Assembly (NCBI GenBank): GCA_946404705.1 | Contig: CAMJES010000034.1 | Location: 1-11,950 of the forward strand | DNA from: an uncultured Ruminococcus sp. | GTDB lineage: Bacteria > Bacillota > Clostridia > Oscillospirales > Ruminococcaceae | Reading direction: 5' to 3' | Length of the DNA: 11,950 nt | In this document: positions 1 to 5,488 of the stretch, piece by piece | How positions within the stretch are numbered: position 1 is the stretch's first letter | Layout of the letters: every line of letters starts with the position of its first letter | Position numbers and translations under genes: made by a program | Notes under the pieces: model-generated | Told to the model about the DNA's origin: nothing | Database searches by the model: none | The model's input: only the letters and a program-made list of their open reading frames with translations

Positions 1-43
1 ACCGAGATCTACACTCTTTCCCTACACGACGCTCTTCCGATCT
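1..43 (+). other. Illumina TruSeq adapter (assembly contamination)
   Basis: The first 43 bases match the 3' part of the Illumina P5/Read 1 adapter: they begin accgagatctacac and end with the well-known gctcttccgatct. This is established sequencing-library sequence, not genome. It is in frame and without a stop with the gene that follows, so any gene model extending into it is false. Genomic sequence begins at base 44. Confidence 0.97.
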
Positions 44-45
44 AT

Positions 46-561
46 GATGTGGAAACACAGCCGTGGGTATGGGAAGAGGGGGATTACAAGGTTTTTTATT
101 ATAACGGTGATGTTTCGCAGCTGGAGCCGATGGCTTTTCCGGACGAATGCCGTGATTCGTTTTATTGCGGCTATGCTGACGAAAACTGTGTAATAGATGA
201 ATGCAGGCTCACTTTTTTTGCGGATAAGTCGCTCCCTTGCTATGATGAATTTACTGCGCTGAGCGGATATGAATGCGAACCGTCCGAATATGAAGCAACT
301 GCAGCAAAAATGCTCGGCTACGAACCTATGCTGTATACCAACAAATACAATATTATCGGCGGATATTCTATCCCCGAGCAGAATAGTGTTTCGGAGGAAT
401 TTGACAGCGGATATATCCAGCTGCTCCAGATGACTTATTATGAATCGGACAAATGCGGATTTATGTTCGGCGATGGCGGAAAGCTGTATTTTTACATCAA
501 TAAGGACGAACTTGCTGACGGAATTTTTGATAACGTTAAATTTGTCCTGCAATGTGGATAA
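46..561 (+). CDS. DUF1963 / YwqG-like protein, 5'-truncated
   Basis: This is the C-terminal part (about 171 residues) of a protein resembling the DUF1963 (YwqG) family, whose members are usually around 250-280 residues, so the N-terminal third is missing. What supports the family is the ending: an LLQM strand, then CGFMFGDGG followed by KLYFYINKDEL and a final DNVKFVLQCG, which fits the usual pattern of a core strand, a W/F-GD-G turn and an aromatic 'yfyI' strand. The frame is open through the adapter at 1-43, and no real start codon can be chosen; the GTG at 49 has no ribosome binding site before it. The biochemical role of the family is not established, and the protein should be cytoplasmic. 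A bidirectional terminator follows 22 bases after the stop. Family call fairly sure; function unknown. Confidence 0.8.
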   Translation, partial: DVETQPWVWEEGDYKVFYYNGDVSQLEPMAFPDECRDSFYCGYADENCVIDECRLTFFADKSLPCYDEFTALSGYECEPSEYEATAAKMLGYEPMLYTNKYNIIGGYSIPEQNSVSEEFDSGYIQLLQMTYYESDKCGFMFGDGGKLYFYINKDELADGIFDNVKFVLQCG

Positions 562-583
562 ATAATTATAAGAGAAAAAACAC

Positions 584-625
584 CGCAGAGCGGCTGTACG
601 CAATACAGACCGCCCTGCGTTTTTT
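584..625. terminator. bidirectional rho-independent terminator
   Basis: Left arm 584-598 (cgcag, gcgg, ctgta) pairs with right arm 604-619 (tacag, ccgc, ctgcg), with one mismatch and one bulged base. It is followed by six T on the + strand (620-625). On the other strand the stem is preceded by a run of A (575-580), giving a U tract, so it can also end the ddl-murI-DUF1934 transcript coming from the right. Confidence 0.85.
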
Positions 626-704
626 GCCCCTCGCAAGCTGGGCTCAGCTTGACCAGCTGCTCCGCTTCGCGGTTTTAACGACAAATGTTAGCGCTGCAAT
701 AATT
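626..704 (-). repeat. interspersed hairpin repeat, left copy
   Basis: Read on the minus strand this stretch begins aattattgcag and contains atttgtcgttaaaaccgcga then agcgga; it ends gcttgcgagggg. The same outer blocks occur at 11511-11596 in the opposite orientation: a 26-base block is identical (661-686 versus 11529-11554), and the terminal gcttgcgagggg is also shared. The centre differs but in both copies forms a hairpin (here agctgg 636-641 with ccagct 653-658). It lies between a terminator and the 3' end of the DUF1934 gene, with no coding role apparent. Confidence 0.75.
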
Positions 705-723
705 CCGAATTCCAAATTCAAAA

Positions 724-1146
724 TCAATCCATAATGCTAACATAAACTTCGTTATCCGAAACATAGCTCGAATTAATATCGACCGTATATTTCAAATAAA
801 GGTCGCCGCCGTTATCGGTGAGATTATTAACAATGGAATGTGTATATATCCCGATAGTCATATCTCCATAGGGAGTTCCGTAATGGCAATGGTGCTTTTT
901 GTCCTTTTCAATGATAAGGTTTGTTCCCGAATCACCGCTGCGGACTATCGTTGCCGATTCGTTCCCGAACGCGGTTATCTCCGTCCGTGCGCCCTCAAAG
1001 CCGGTCGCCTCGGTTTCGTCGTAAGCTATTCTGAAACCGCCGCCTTTGACGCTCGAAAAAACTGCGCCCGTGATAAGCTCGGTTTCATTGCGCTCCGAAT
1101 CTATCTGCTGAACGCCTTTCAGCGTTATTGTAACGTCCTTTTTCAT
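724..1146 (-). CDS. DUF1934 / YwiB-like beta-barrel protein
   Basis: A 140-residue protein of the DUF1934 (YwiB) family, at the family's usual length. Recognisable pieces are YDETEATGFEGARTEI (the conserved Y-E-T-E-x-T-G-x-E-G turn), a following IVRSG strand, an EKDKKHHCHYGTPYGDM block (typical 'fEkg..h...Y.TPYG') and the C-terminal YLKYTVDINSSYVSDNEVYV strands. Family structures are small calycin-like beta-barrels; the role is unknown. The ATG at 1146 has a GAGG ribosome binding site six bases upstream. It starts 14 bases after the murI stop, so it is the last gene of the ddl-murI operon. That conserved-looking placement hints at an envelope-related role, but this is inference. No signal peptide is visible. 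Confidence 0.9.
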   Translation of the reverse strand: MKKDVTITLKGVQQIDSERNETELITGAVFSSVKGGGFRIAYDETEATGFEGARTEITAFGNESATIVRSGDSGTNLIIEKDKKHHCHYGTPYGDMTIGIYTHSIVNNLTDNGGDLYLKYTVDINSSYVSDNEVYVSIMD

Positions 1147-1160
1147 TTTTGACCTCGAAT

Positions 1161-1988
1161 TTACGCAAGGGAAGTAAGCTCTTCCATTTCAACCTTGGTA
1201 ACGCTTCCCTTGATTTTTTCACCGAGAAAGCTCTCGGCATTCTCTCTGAACATTTCCGTGCTGTCTGATGAATAGAAGGATATCTCGCCGTCAGTTTCGC
1301 GCTCTGCAAGCATATCATGCCGCGTTAAATAAGCGCAGGCAAACTTTGCCGCCTCGCTTCCCGTTGAGATAAGCTCGACTCCCTCGCCCATACAGTCCGC
1401 GATTACATCGTGGAGGATAGGGTAATGAGTACAGCCGAGTATAAGCGTGTCAACGCCCTCGCGTTTGAGCGGTTCAAGATACTGCGCGGCTACAAGCTGC
1501 GCGACCTTGTTATCCCTATCCGAAAAGCCGTTTTCCACGAGCGGAACGAACATCGGGCAAGCGGCTCCGACAACCGAGATACTCGGCTTTATCGTGCGTA
1601 TAGCCTTTGCAAACGAACCCGATTTTATCGTGGCAGAAGTGCCGATAACGCCGACTTTTCCGTTTCTCGTCTTAGCGCAGGCGGCTTGAACTGTCGGCAG
1701 AAGAACTCCCGTGAACGGTATCCCGTCAGCGTCCTTTTTTTCCATGCCTACGACCGAGGAAACTGTTCCGCAGGCGGCAATTATCATCTTGACATCGTGC
1801 TTTTTCATAAGCGCAATATCCTGCGCTGCGTATTTCATAATGGTTTCACGGCTTCGTGTTCCGTAGGGGATACGTGCCGTGTCGCCGAAGTAAATGATGT
1901 TTTCATTGGGCATAAGGCTGTGAAGTTCCTTTACGCAGGTAAGTCCGCCCATTCCCGAATCGAAAACTCCGATCGCTGAATTATTCAT
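1161..1988 (-). CDS. murI: glutamate racemase MurI
   Basis: Glutamate racemase (275 residues, normal length) interconverts L- and D-glutamate and provides D-Glu for peptidoglycan stem peptides in the cytoplasm. The N-terminal lobe has IGVFDSGMGGLT (D10 and S11, substrate-binding), then YFGDTARIPYG (33-43). The two catalytic cysteines are in AACGTVSS (C73) and LGCTHYPI (C186, with H188). Most racemases have CNT around the first cysteine; here the asparagine is glycine (CGT). The gene begins 29 bases after the ddl stop. Its ATG at 1988 has only a weak purine stretch upstream, so it is probably translated from the ddl message. Both steps serve the same pathway. Identity is very secure. Confidence 0.97.
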   Translation of the reverse strand: MNNSAIGVFDSGMGGLTCVKELHSLMPNENIIYFGDTARIPYGTRSRETIMKYAAQDIALMKKHDVKMIIAACGTVSSVVGMEKKDADGIPFTGVLLPTVQAACAKTRNGKVGVIGTSATIKSGSFAKAIRTIKPSISVVGAACPMFVPLVENGFSDRDNKVAQLVAAQYLEPLKREGVDTLILGCTHYPILHDVIADCMGEGVELISTGSEAAKFACAYLTRHDMLAERETDGEISFYSSDSTEMFRENAESFLGEKIKGSVTKVEMEELTSLA

Positions 1989-2017
1989 ATAATAAAGTAT
2001 CTTTCTGTTTATTGGTT

Positions 2018-3076
2018 TTAATTGTCCATAGCAGATTCGATAAGTCTGTCAAGCAGCTCGGACTGGGAAATTCCCATGTTTTCCATAAGCTTCGGATACA
2101 TACTTATCGGCGTGAAGCCGGGAAGCGTGTTTATCTCGTTGAGAATGACGGTTCCGTCCTTTTTGAGGAAGAAATCCACTCTTGAAAGTCCCGAACAGCC
2201 GAGCGTTTTGAATGCCTTCAGCGCAGTTTCGCGGATCTCGTTTTCAGCCTTGCTGTCAATGTCGGCAGGAACGCTGATGCCCGATGTGCCTAAGATATAT
2301 TTTGCGTCATAATCGTAAAAATCATTGCAGGAAATGATTTCACCAACTCTTGAAGCAAAAGGCTTATCTGTTCCGAAAACAGCGCATTCAAGCTCGCGTC
2401 CCTCGATGAATTCCTCAACGATGACCTTTTTGTCATGCGAAAACGCAAGCTTTATAGCCTCTTTGAGTTGTTCAAACGAGCTTGCCTTGTTTACGCCGAC
2501 CGAAGAACCGCTGTTGCACGGCTTAACGAAAAGCGGAAAATCAAGCTTGTTGACAATATCCTCGCATATCTCGTCAAGTCTGCCGAGATCGGACTGGTAA
2601 ACCACAGAATGGCGCGCCATGTTTATGCCGGCAGCTTCAAGGATTGTGTGCGTAACGGATTTGTCCATGCAGTCAGCCGAAGCGCAAACCTTGCAGCCGA
2701 CATAAGGGATGCCCGAAAGCTCAAGCAAGCCCTGAATACAGCCGTCTTCGCCGTGCTGACCGTGCAGCGCAGGGAAAACAACGTCTATTTTTGCTATTGA
2801 ATATGTACCGTCTGTTATCTTGACGATGCCCTTGTACATCGGGTCGGGGAGAATGACCGCAGGAACGCAGTCGGGGTTGGATTCCCAATTTCCCGAAGTT
2901 ATCATGTTAACATCGCCGGGATAGAAAAGCCAGCGGCCTTTTTTGGTAATGCCGATAGGAATGACCTCGTATTTATCGGCAGGAATTGCATTGATAATGT
3001 TAGTCGCAGAGATCAGCGAAATATCATGTTCGTTTGAAACTCCGCCGAAAAGTACGGCAACTTTGATTCTTGACAT
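2018..3076 (-). CDS. ddl: D-alanine--D-alanine ligase
   Basis: An ATP-grasp ligase of 352 residues that joins two D-alanines for the UDP-MurNAc-pentapeptide terminus. Motifs in order: GGVSNEHDISL at 11-21, HGQHGEDGCIQG, FVKPCNSGSSVGV in the ATP-grasp B domain, the omega-loop YDYDAKY, and NEINTLPGFTP carrying metal ligands near the C terminus. The YDYxAKY loop favours D-Ala as second substrate rather than D-Lac; I see no sign of a vancomycin-resistance variant. The frame stays open upstream to 3133, but the ATG at 3076 is preferred because AAGGAG lies seven to eight bases before it and the start context MSRIKVAVLFGG matches the family N terminus. The extra 19 codons overlap the leader and a hairpin. 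First gene of the ddl-murI-DUF1934 operon. Confidence 0.96.
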   Translation of the reverse strand: MSRIKVAVLFGGVSNEHDISLISATNIINAIPADKYEVIPIGITKKGRWLFYPGDVNMITSGNWESNPDCVPAVILPDPMYKGIVKITDGTYSIAKIDVVFPALHGQHGEDGCIQGLLELSGIPYVGCKVCASADCMDKSVTHTILEAAGINMARHSVVYQSDLGRLDEICEDIVNKLDFPLFVKPCNSGSSVGVNKASSFEQLKEAIKLAFSHDKKVIVEEFIEGRELECAVFGTDKPFASRVGEIISCNDFYDYDAKYILGTSGISVPADIDSKAENEIRETALKAFKTLGCSGLSRVDFFLKKDGTVILNEINTLPGFTPISMYPKLMENMGISQSELLDRLIESAMDN

Positions 3077-3087
3077 TTTTACCACTC

Positions 3088-3117
3088 CTTCGGTTAAGGA
3101 TAAAAAGACAACCGAAG
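3088..3117 (-). promoter_or_regulatory. ddl leader hairpin abutting the Shine-Dalgarno
   Basis: In the ddl 5' leader the segments 3110-3117 and 3088-3095 form an 8-bp perfect stem (cttcggtt with aaccgaag). Its 3' arm contains the first three bases of the AAGGAG site (3085-3090). The stem could partly hide the ribosome binding site or simply stabilise the mRNA 5' end; which one is not decided by the sequence. Confidence 0.5.
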
Positions 3118-3135
3118 CTACCTTTTTGCACAAAT

Positions 3136-3165
3136 ATTATATCACGTTTTTGACATAAAAGTCAA
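3136..3165 (-). promoter_or_regulatory. sigma-A promoter for ddl-murI-DUF1934
   Basis: On the minus strand TTGACT (3165-3160) is followed after 18 bases by TATAAT (3141-3136). Transcription should start near 3129, giving a leader of about 50 bases before the ATG at 3076. The -35 region also contains a small palindrome, TTGAC-N6-GTCAA. It sits between the amidase stop (3189) and ddl, and there is no clear terminator between, so read-through from the amidase is possible. Confidence 0.75.
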
Positions 3166-3188
3166 GCATTTTTCACAAGTTTACAATA

Positions 3189-3926
3189 TCATACCGTAAT
3201 ATAGTCCGCAGCGGAATAACCCGTCATGCCGCCGTAATTGACAACATACCAGTTTCCCGTCTGACCGAGAACTGCAACCTCTGCACGGTTGGGGATAACG
3301 CCGATGACCCGCGCGTTTGTGTTAGGCAGGCTGCGTATGTTAAGGTTAGAACCGTCCGTCGTAACGGTTCCCGTCCGAGCAGGCACAGCCTCAACGAACG
3401 GAATTCCGAAGTAATCGCAGAGCGACTGAACAAGGCTTCGCGCGATAGCTTCGGTGTTGGATTTTATCCATTCCGCGTCCTCGGGGTTGTCGTGATAGCC
3501 AAGCTCGCAGAGTACCGCAACAGCCTTTGTCTGCGTGACCTCCCCGAGCGAGGTCGTCGGGAGCGTGTTGACCTTTGACGGATTGGGATAGATGTTTTTC
3601 AGATTGTTTACGATTATGTCCGCAAGCTTTTCGCTCTGAACGGAATAGGGCGAATAATAGATGTCTATTCCGGTAAGAATACCTGCGAACCGTCCGCCGC
3701 CTGCGTTTGAATGAAGCGCAAGATGAACGTCATAATAGCGTGAATTCGAGTCGGCGATCGCTCCGCGCACATCACGGTTAGGGTCGTTTCGTCCGTAGGT
3801 TATCCCCGAAGAGCGCAGATAAGGCTCCATAGCATTGGCGACAAGATTCATCTGCTGTTCCTCGTTGCCGCCGTTGACATACTGGTTCCATTGCTGCGTG
3901 GACGGACTTAAAAATACACTCGGCAT
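3189..3926 (-). CDS. N-acetylmuramoyl-L-alanine amidase (Amidase_3-like) with C-terminal SH3b domain
   Basis: A 245-residue predicted peptidoglycan hydrolase. Residues 3-175 look like an Amidase_3 zinc amidase: VFLSPSTQ at the first strand, EE at 22-23 (zinc glutamate position), LALHSNA with H72 (zinc ligand), GIDIYYS, and LCELGYHDN with E141 (catalytic glutamate). Residues 183-245 form an SH3b cell-wall-binding domain (TTDGSNLNIRS, GNWYVVNYGGMTGY, final ADYITV). The usual first zinc ligand, the His of 'DPGHGG', is absent; the matching stretch reads SPSTQ. No signal peptide or membrane anchor is present, as in phage endolysins or enzymes exported by another route. The ATG at 3926 has AAGGAGATA eight bases upstream. 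It is the last gene of the small-gene cluster, 129 bases after the 89-aa membrane protein gene. Family secure; activity less certain. Confidence 0.88.
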   Translation of the reverse strand: MPSVFLSPSTQQWNQYVNGGNEEQQMNLVANAMEPYLRSSGITYGRNDPNRDVRGAIADSNSRYYDVHLALHSNAGGGRFAGILTGIDIYYSPYSVQSEKLADIIVNNLKNIYPNPSKVNTLPTTSLGEVTQTKAVAVLCELGYHDNPEDAEWIKSNTEAIARSLVQSLCDYFGIPFVEAVPARTGTVTTDGSNLNIRSLPNTNARVIGVIPNRAEVAVLGQTGNWYVVNYGGMTGYSAADYITV

Positions 3927-4055
3927 AAAAAATATCTCCTTACAAAGCTTTTGTTCAAGTCTATGCAGGGAGATAATTATTTATGAATATTTAATAATAT
4001 CTGAAAAGGCAGAAGAAAGCTACCATGCCATTGAGGAGTGCGGCGGTTTGGAGTT

Positions 4056-4325
4056 TTAAAAATAGTTTATAAAAGAAACAATTGCATATATAACTGCCGC
4101 AATTGTAATTAGAACCAATAATTTAAATATTATTGGATGTTTTTCGGAAAATGCTGCAATCTTTAACGCTCGTAAAATATGCCCGAGAGTTCCACATATT
4201 GTGATCAATTCATCTATTACTGGAATGTTATCGGGAATAATCATATTTAATATTGTTATAAACATTTTGAACTTTAGCGGCAGACACATAAAAACTATAA
4301 TTAGAATTATTGCCCAAACAATCAT
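4056..4325 (-). CDS. small two-helix membrane protein (holin-like in size and position)
   Basis: An 89-residue hydrophobic protein that I cannot assign to a family. A hydrophobic segment spans about residues 2-17, a second amphipathic or membrane-near stretch about 21-31, and a clear transmembrane helix about 66-86 (FKLLVLITIAAVIYAIV). The middle (32-64) is mixed, with few charges. The ATG at 4325 has AAGGGG about seven bases upstream, and a strong hairpin lies just before that. It is directly upstream of an amidase without signal peptide, the order holin-endolysin found in phage lysis modules. Calling it a holin is inference from size, topology and neighbour only. It could equally be an orphan small membrane protein. 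The coding call is fair because of the ribosome binding site. Confidence 0.7.
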   Translation of the reverse strand: MIVWAIILIIVFMCLPLKFKMFITILNMIIPDNIPVIDELITICGTLGHILRALKIAAFSEKHPIIFKLLVLITIAAVIYAIVSFINYF

Positions 4326-4342
4326 GTTATTACCCCTTAAAT

Positions 4343-4379
4343 ATAACGGTTCTCCTATAGCATATAGAAGAACCGTTAT
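4343..4379 (-). promoter_or_regulatory. strong hairpin before the 89-aa membrane protein gene
   Basis: 4343-4353 pairs perfectly with 4369-4379 (11 bp), and the helix continues through one position that is a U-G wobble in minus-strand RNA into another 5 bp (4355-4359 with 4363-4367), leaving a three-base loop. It ends about four bases before the AAGGGG ribosome binding site of the gene starting at 4325. The downstream U-run is weak (UAUAUUUA), so it is more likely a processing, stabilising or attenuating structure than a full terminator, though partial termination is possible. Confidence 0.6.
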
Positions 4380-4419
4380 TTGAAAAATTGTTTATAAGAA
4401 CGTCGGATTTTTAAGTGAA

Positions 4420-4629
4420 TTATCTTATGTTGTAGCTTTTCATAAAATCGCCGCAGTGAAAATAAGCAGATGTTATTGTTCCTTTGCAGGCGCATCTTCC
4501 TTTGGCACTACGATCATACTCATAAACGTCTGGGTTACTATGATCTGGGATTGGGTTTGCATTGCCTTGCCAATTCTGACAAAAAGCGCAGATTCTTCCT
4601 TCTGGTAAATTAGTATTAGCTTTTGACAT
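4420..4629 (-). CDS. small cysteine-rich protein, paralogue 2 (unrecognised family)
   Basis: A 69-residue protein I do not recognise. It carries C14-x2-C17-x2-W20-x-G22, then YEY (36-38) x2-S-x-K-G-x-C46, another C48, and ITSAYFHC (C59) followed by F62. The same pattern recurs in the protein at 4938-5141, so the two are paralogues. The spaced cysteines (CxxC, C, C) suggest a small metal site such as zinc, but this is inference. There is no signal peptide or membrane helix. The ATG at 4629 has AAAGGAG eight bases upstream. It lies 94 bases before the membrane protein gene, and 87 bases after the 68-aa gene upstream in the same direction. Confidence 0.8.
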   Translation of the reverse strand: MSKANTNLPEGRICAFCQNWQGNANPIPDHSNPDVYEYDRSAKGRCACKGTITSAYFHCGDFMKSYNIR

Positions 4630-4716
4630 AGAAAAAACTCCTTTAAATTTTGAACTTATGTAAAGCCGTAAGGCTTAATAACTTTAGTAATTATGAAAAG
4701 GTGGTAATGCTTGTCC

Positions 4717-4923
4717 CTAATTTCTGTTTTTTCTGCTGTTGACATAATCAAGTATTTGTTGGTTTTTGCTTAAATAGTCGGTTTCACGGTAGTGTTGAAG
4801 TTTGGCATCTTCTTCTTCTGTAAGACGACCACAACGACTTTTGCATTCAAGCGTTTTATAGTTATCAATTGCAGATTCTGCTAAAAATCCATTAATCGCA
4901 CAAATTATATCCCAAAGTCCCAT
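4717..4923 (-). CDS. small hypothetical protein (68 aa)
   Basis: A small soluble protein without recognised family. From the ATG at 4923 it has 68 residues. The N-terminal part (GLWDIICAINGFLAESAI) looks helical and amphipathic, followed by YKTLECKSRCGRL with a C-x3-C pair, then a charged helical half (TEEEDAKLQHYRETDYLSK...). The frame is open eight codons further to a TTG at 4947, but that start would overlap the preceding gene and has no good ribosome binding site. The ATG has a purine-rich AAGAGAGAG at a suitable distance and starts 14 bases after the preceding stop. It lies between the two cysteine-rich paralogues and is probably cotranscribed with them. Confidence 0.68.
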   Translation of the reverse strand: MGLWDIICAINGFLAESAIDNYKTLECKSRCGRLTEEEDAKLQHYRETDYLSKNQQILDYVNSRKNRN

Positions 4924-4937
4924 ATTTCTCTCTCTTT

Positions 4938-5141
4938 TTATAGACAAGGATATTTGTAGCTGTCAAGCTCAAATTTCGGACAGGCAAAACTCGCATTTGT
5001 TATACGGTTACATTTTTGAATACATGCCCCTTTTTCAGAGCTGCTGTATTCATAATAATTCTTCATTGTCATAGGCTGTGCTTGTGATCCACGCCAAAAT
5101 CTACAAAGAATACAACGTCGTTCGGTGTTTTTAGATTTCAT
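4938..5141 (-). CDS. small cysteine-rich protein, paralogue 1 (unrecognised family)
   Basis: A 67-residue protein with C10-x2-C13-x2-W16-x-G18, YEY (30-32) x2-S-x-K-G-x-C40, C44, ITNASFAC (C54) and F57, plus C66 near the end. The blocks CxxCxxWxG, YEYxxSxKGxC and ITxAxFxCxxF are shared in order with the protein at 4420-4629, so both belong to one family, arranged as duplicates around an unrelated small gene. A metal-binding fold is likely but unproven. The ATG at 5141 has AAAGGAGAG seven bases upstream. It is the first gene after the minus-strand promoter at 5225-5253, with a leader of about 75 bases. There is no signal peptide or membrane helix. Confidence 0.82.
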   Translation of the reverse strand: MKSKNTERRCILCRFWRGSQAQPMTMKNYYEYSSSEKGACIQKCNRITNASFACPKFELDSYKYPCL

Positions 5142-5206
5142 TATAATCTCTCCTTTAATATTATTATAAAATTATAAGGATAAATATAGAAATGAAATGT
5201 GCCTTT

Positions 5207-5248
5207 TTAGACTTATTATTTTATATTATAATCTTATTAGACATATAA
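5207..5248. promoter_or_regulatory. candidate operator direct repeats for the XRE regulator
   Basis: TTAGACTTATTA (5207-5218) and TTAGACATATAA (5237-5248) match at 10 of 12 positions and are exactly 30 bp apart, about three helical turns. One overlaps the predicted transcription start and the other sits in the -35/-10 spacer of the minus-strand promoter. This placement fits a repressor site for the divergent XRE protein. Binding is inferred only. Confidence 0.45.
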
Positions 5249-5253
5249 GTCAA
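5225..5253 (-). promoter_or_regulatory. sigma-A promoter for the small-gene/amidase cluster
   Basis: On the minus strand TTGACT (5253-5248) is followed after 17 bases by a perfect TATAAT (5230-5225). It points at the cysteine-rich gene starting at 5141, with a leader of about 75 bases. The strength of the match suggests high expression unless repressed. Confidence 0.78.
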
Positions 5254-5270
5254 TGGTTTTGTGTCAAATG

Positions 5271-5279
5271 TGGTATAAT
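5271..5279 (+). promoter_or_regulatory. extended -10 promoter for the XRE regulator
   Basis: TGGTATAAT is a TGn-extended -10 element on the + strand, with no convincing -35 hexamer upstream. It would drive the XRE gene through a leader of about 200 bases. It lies back-to-back with the minus-strand promoter, 18 bases from its -35 element. Confidence 0.5.
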
Positions 5280-5488
5280 AAATAAAAAATTGTGCTTTTT
5301 ATGGTTATATGTACTAAGTTTGAAAGTTAATAATAGCAAATCACAAAGGATAAGCGTGTTATTTAAAGTTGTTTTTATGGATTATATTTATAATATAGCA
5401 TATTTTTTTTAGATGTTGGTAAGCTGGCAGCTAAAAATGCTTTTTTATTGAGTTTTTGCATTAAGTTATGAAGGAGGACGTATATATA

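Larger units (their letters stand above)
5142..5488. promoter_or_regulatory. AT-rich divergent control region
   Basis: No gene is supported in these about 350 bases. It holds a minus-strand promoter (5225-5253), a plus-strand extended -10 (5271-5279) and two near-identical 12-mers around the minus promoter (5207-5218 and 5237-5248). The rest is very AT-rich leader for the XRE gene. An open frame at 5197-5412 on the + strand lacks a ribosome binding site and is not credible. Confidence 0.6.

Noticed and set aside
2018..3076. Vancomycin-resistance type (VanG/VanC) ligase
   Set aside because: The omega-loop YDYDAKY fits a D-Ala-D-Ala ligase, and no vanXY, vanT or VanRS-like genes are present.
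3077..3133. In-frame N-terminal extension of Ddl
   Set aside because: It would cover the leader hairpin and start near the -10 element; the ATG at 3076 has AAGGAG and the family N terminus.
5197..5412. Open frame of 71 codons on the + strand in the divergent control region
   Set aside because: No ribosome binding site, AT-driven composition, and it overlaps both promoters and the candidate operators.
5468..5488. ATG start for the XRE regulator
   Set aside because: The AAGGAGG lies inside this stretch and better serves the GTG at 5489.
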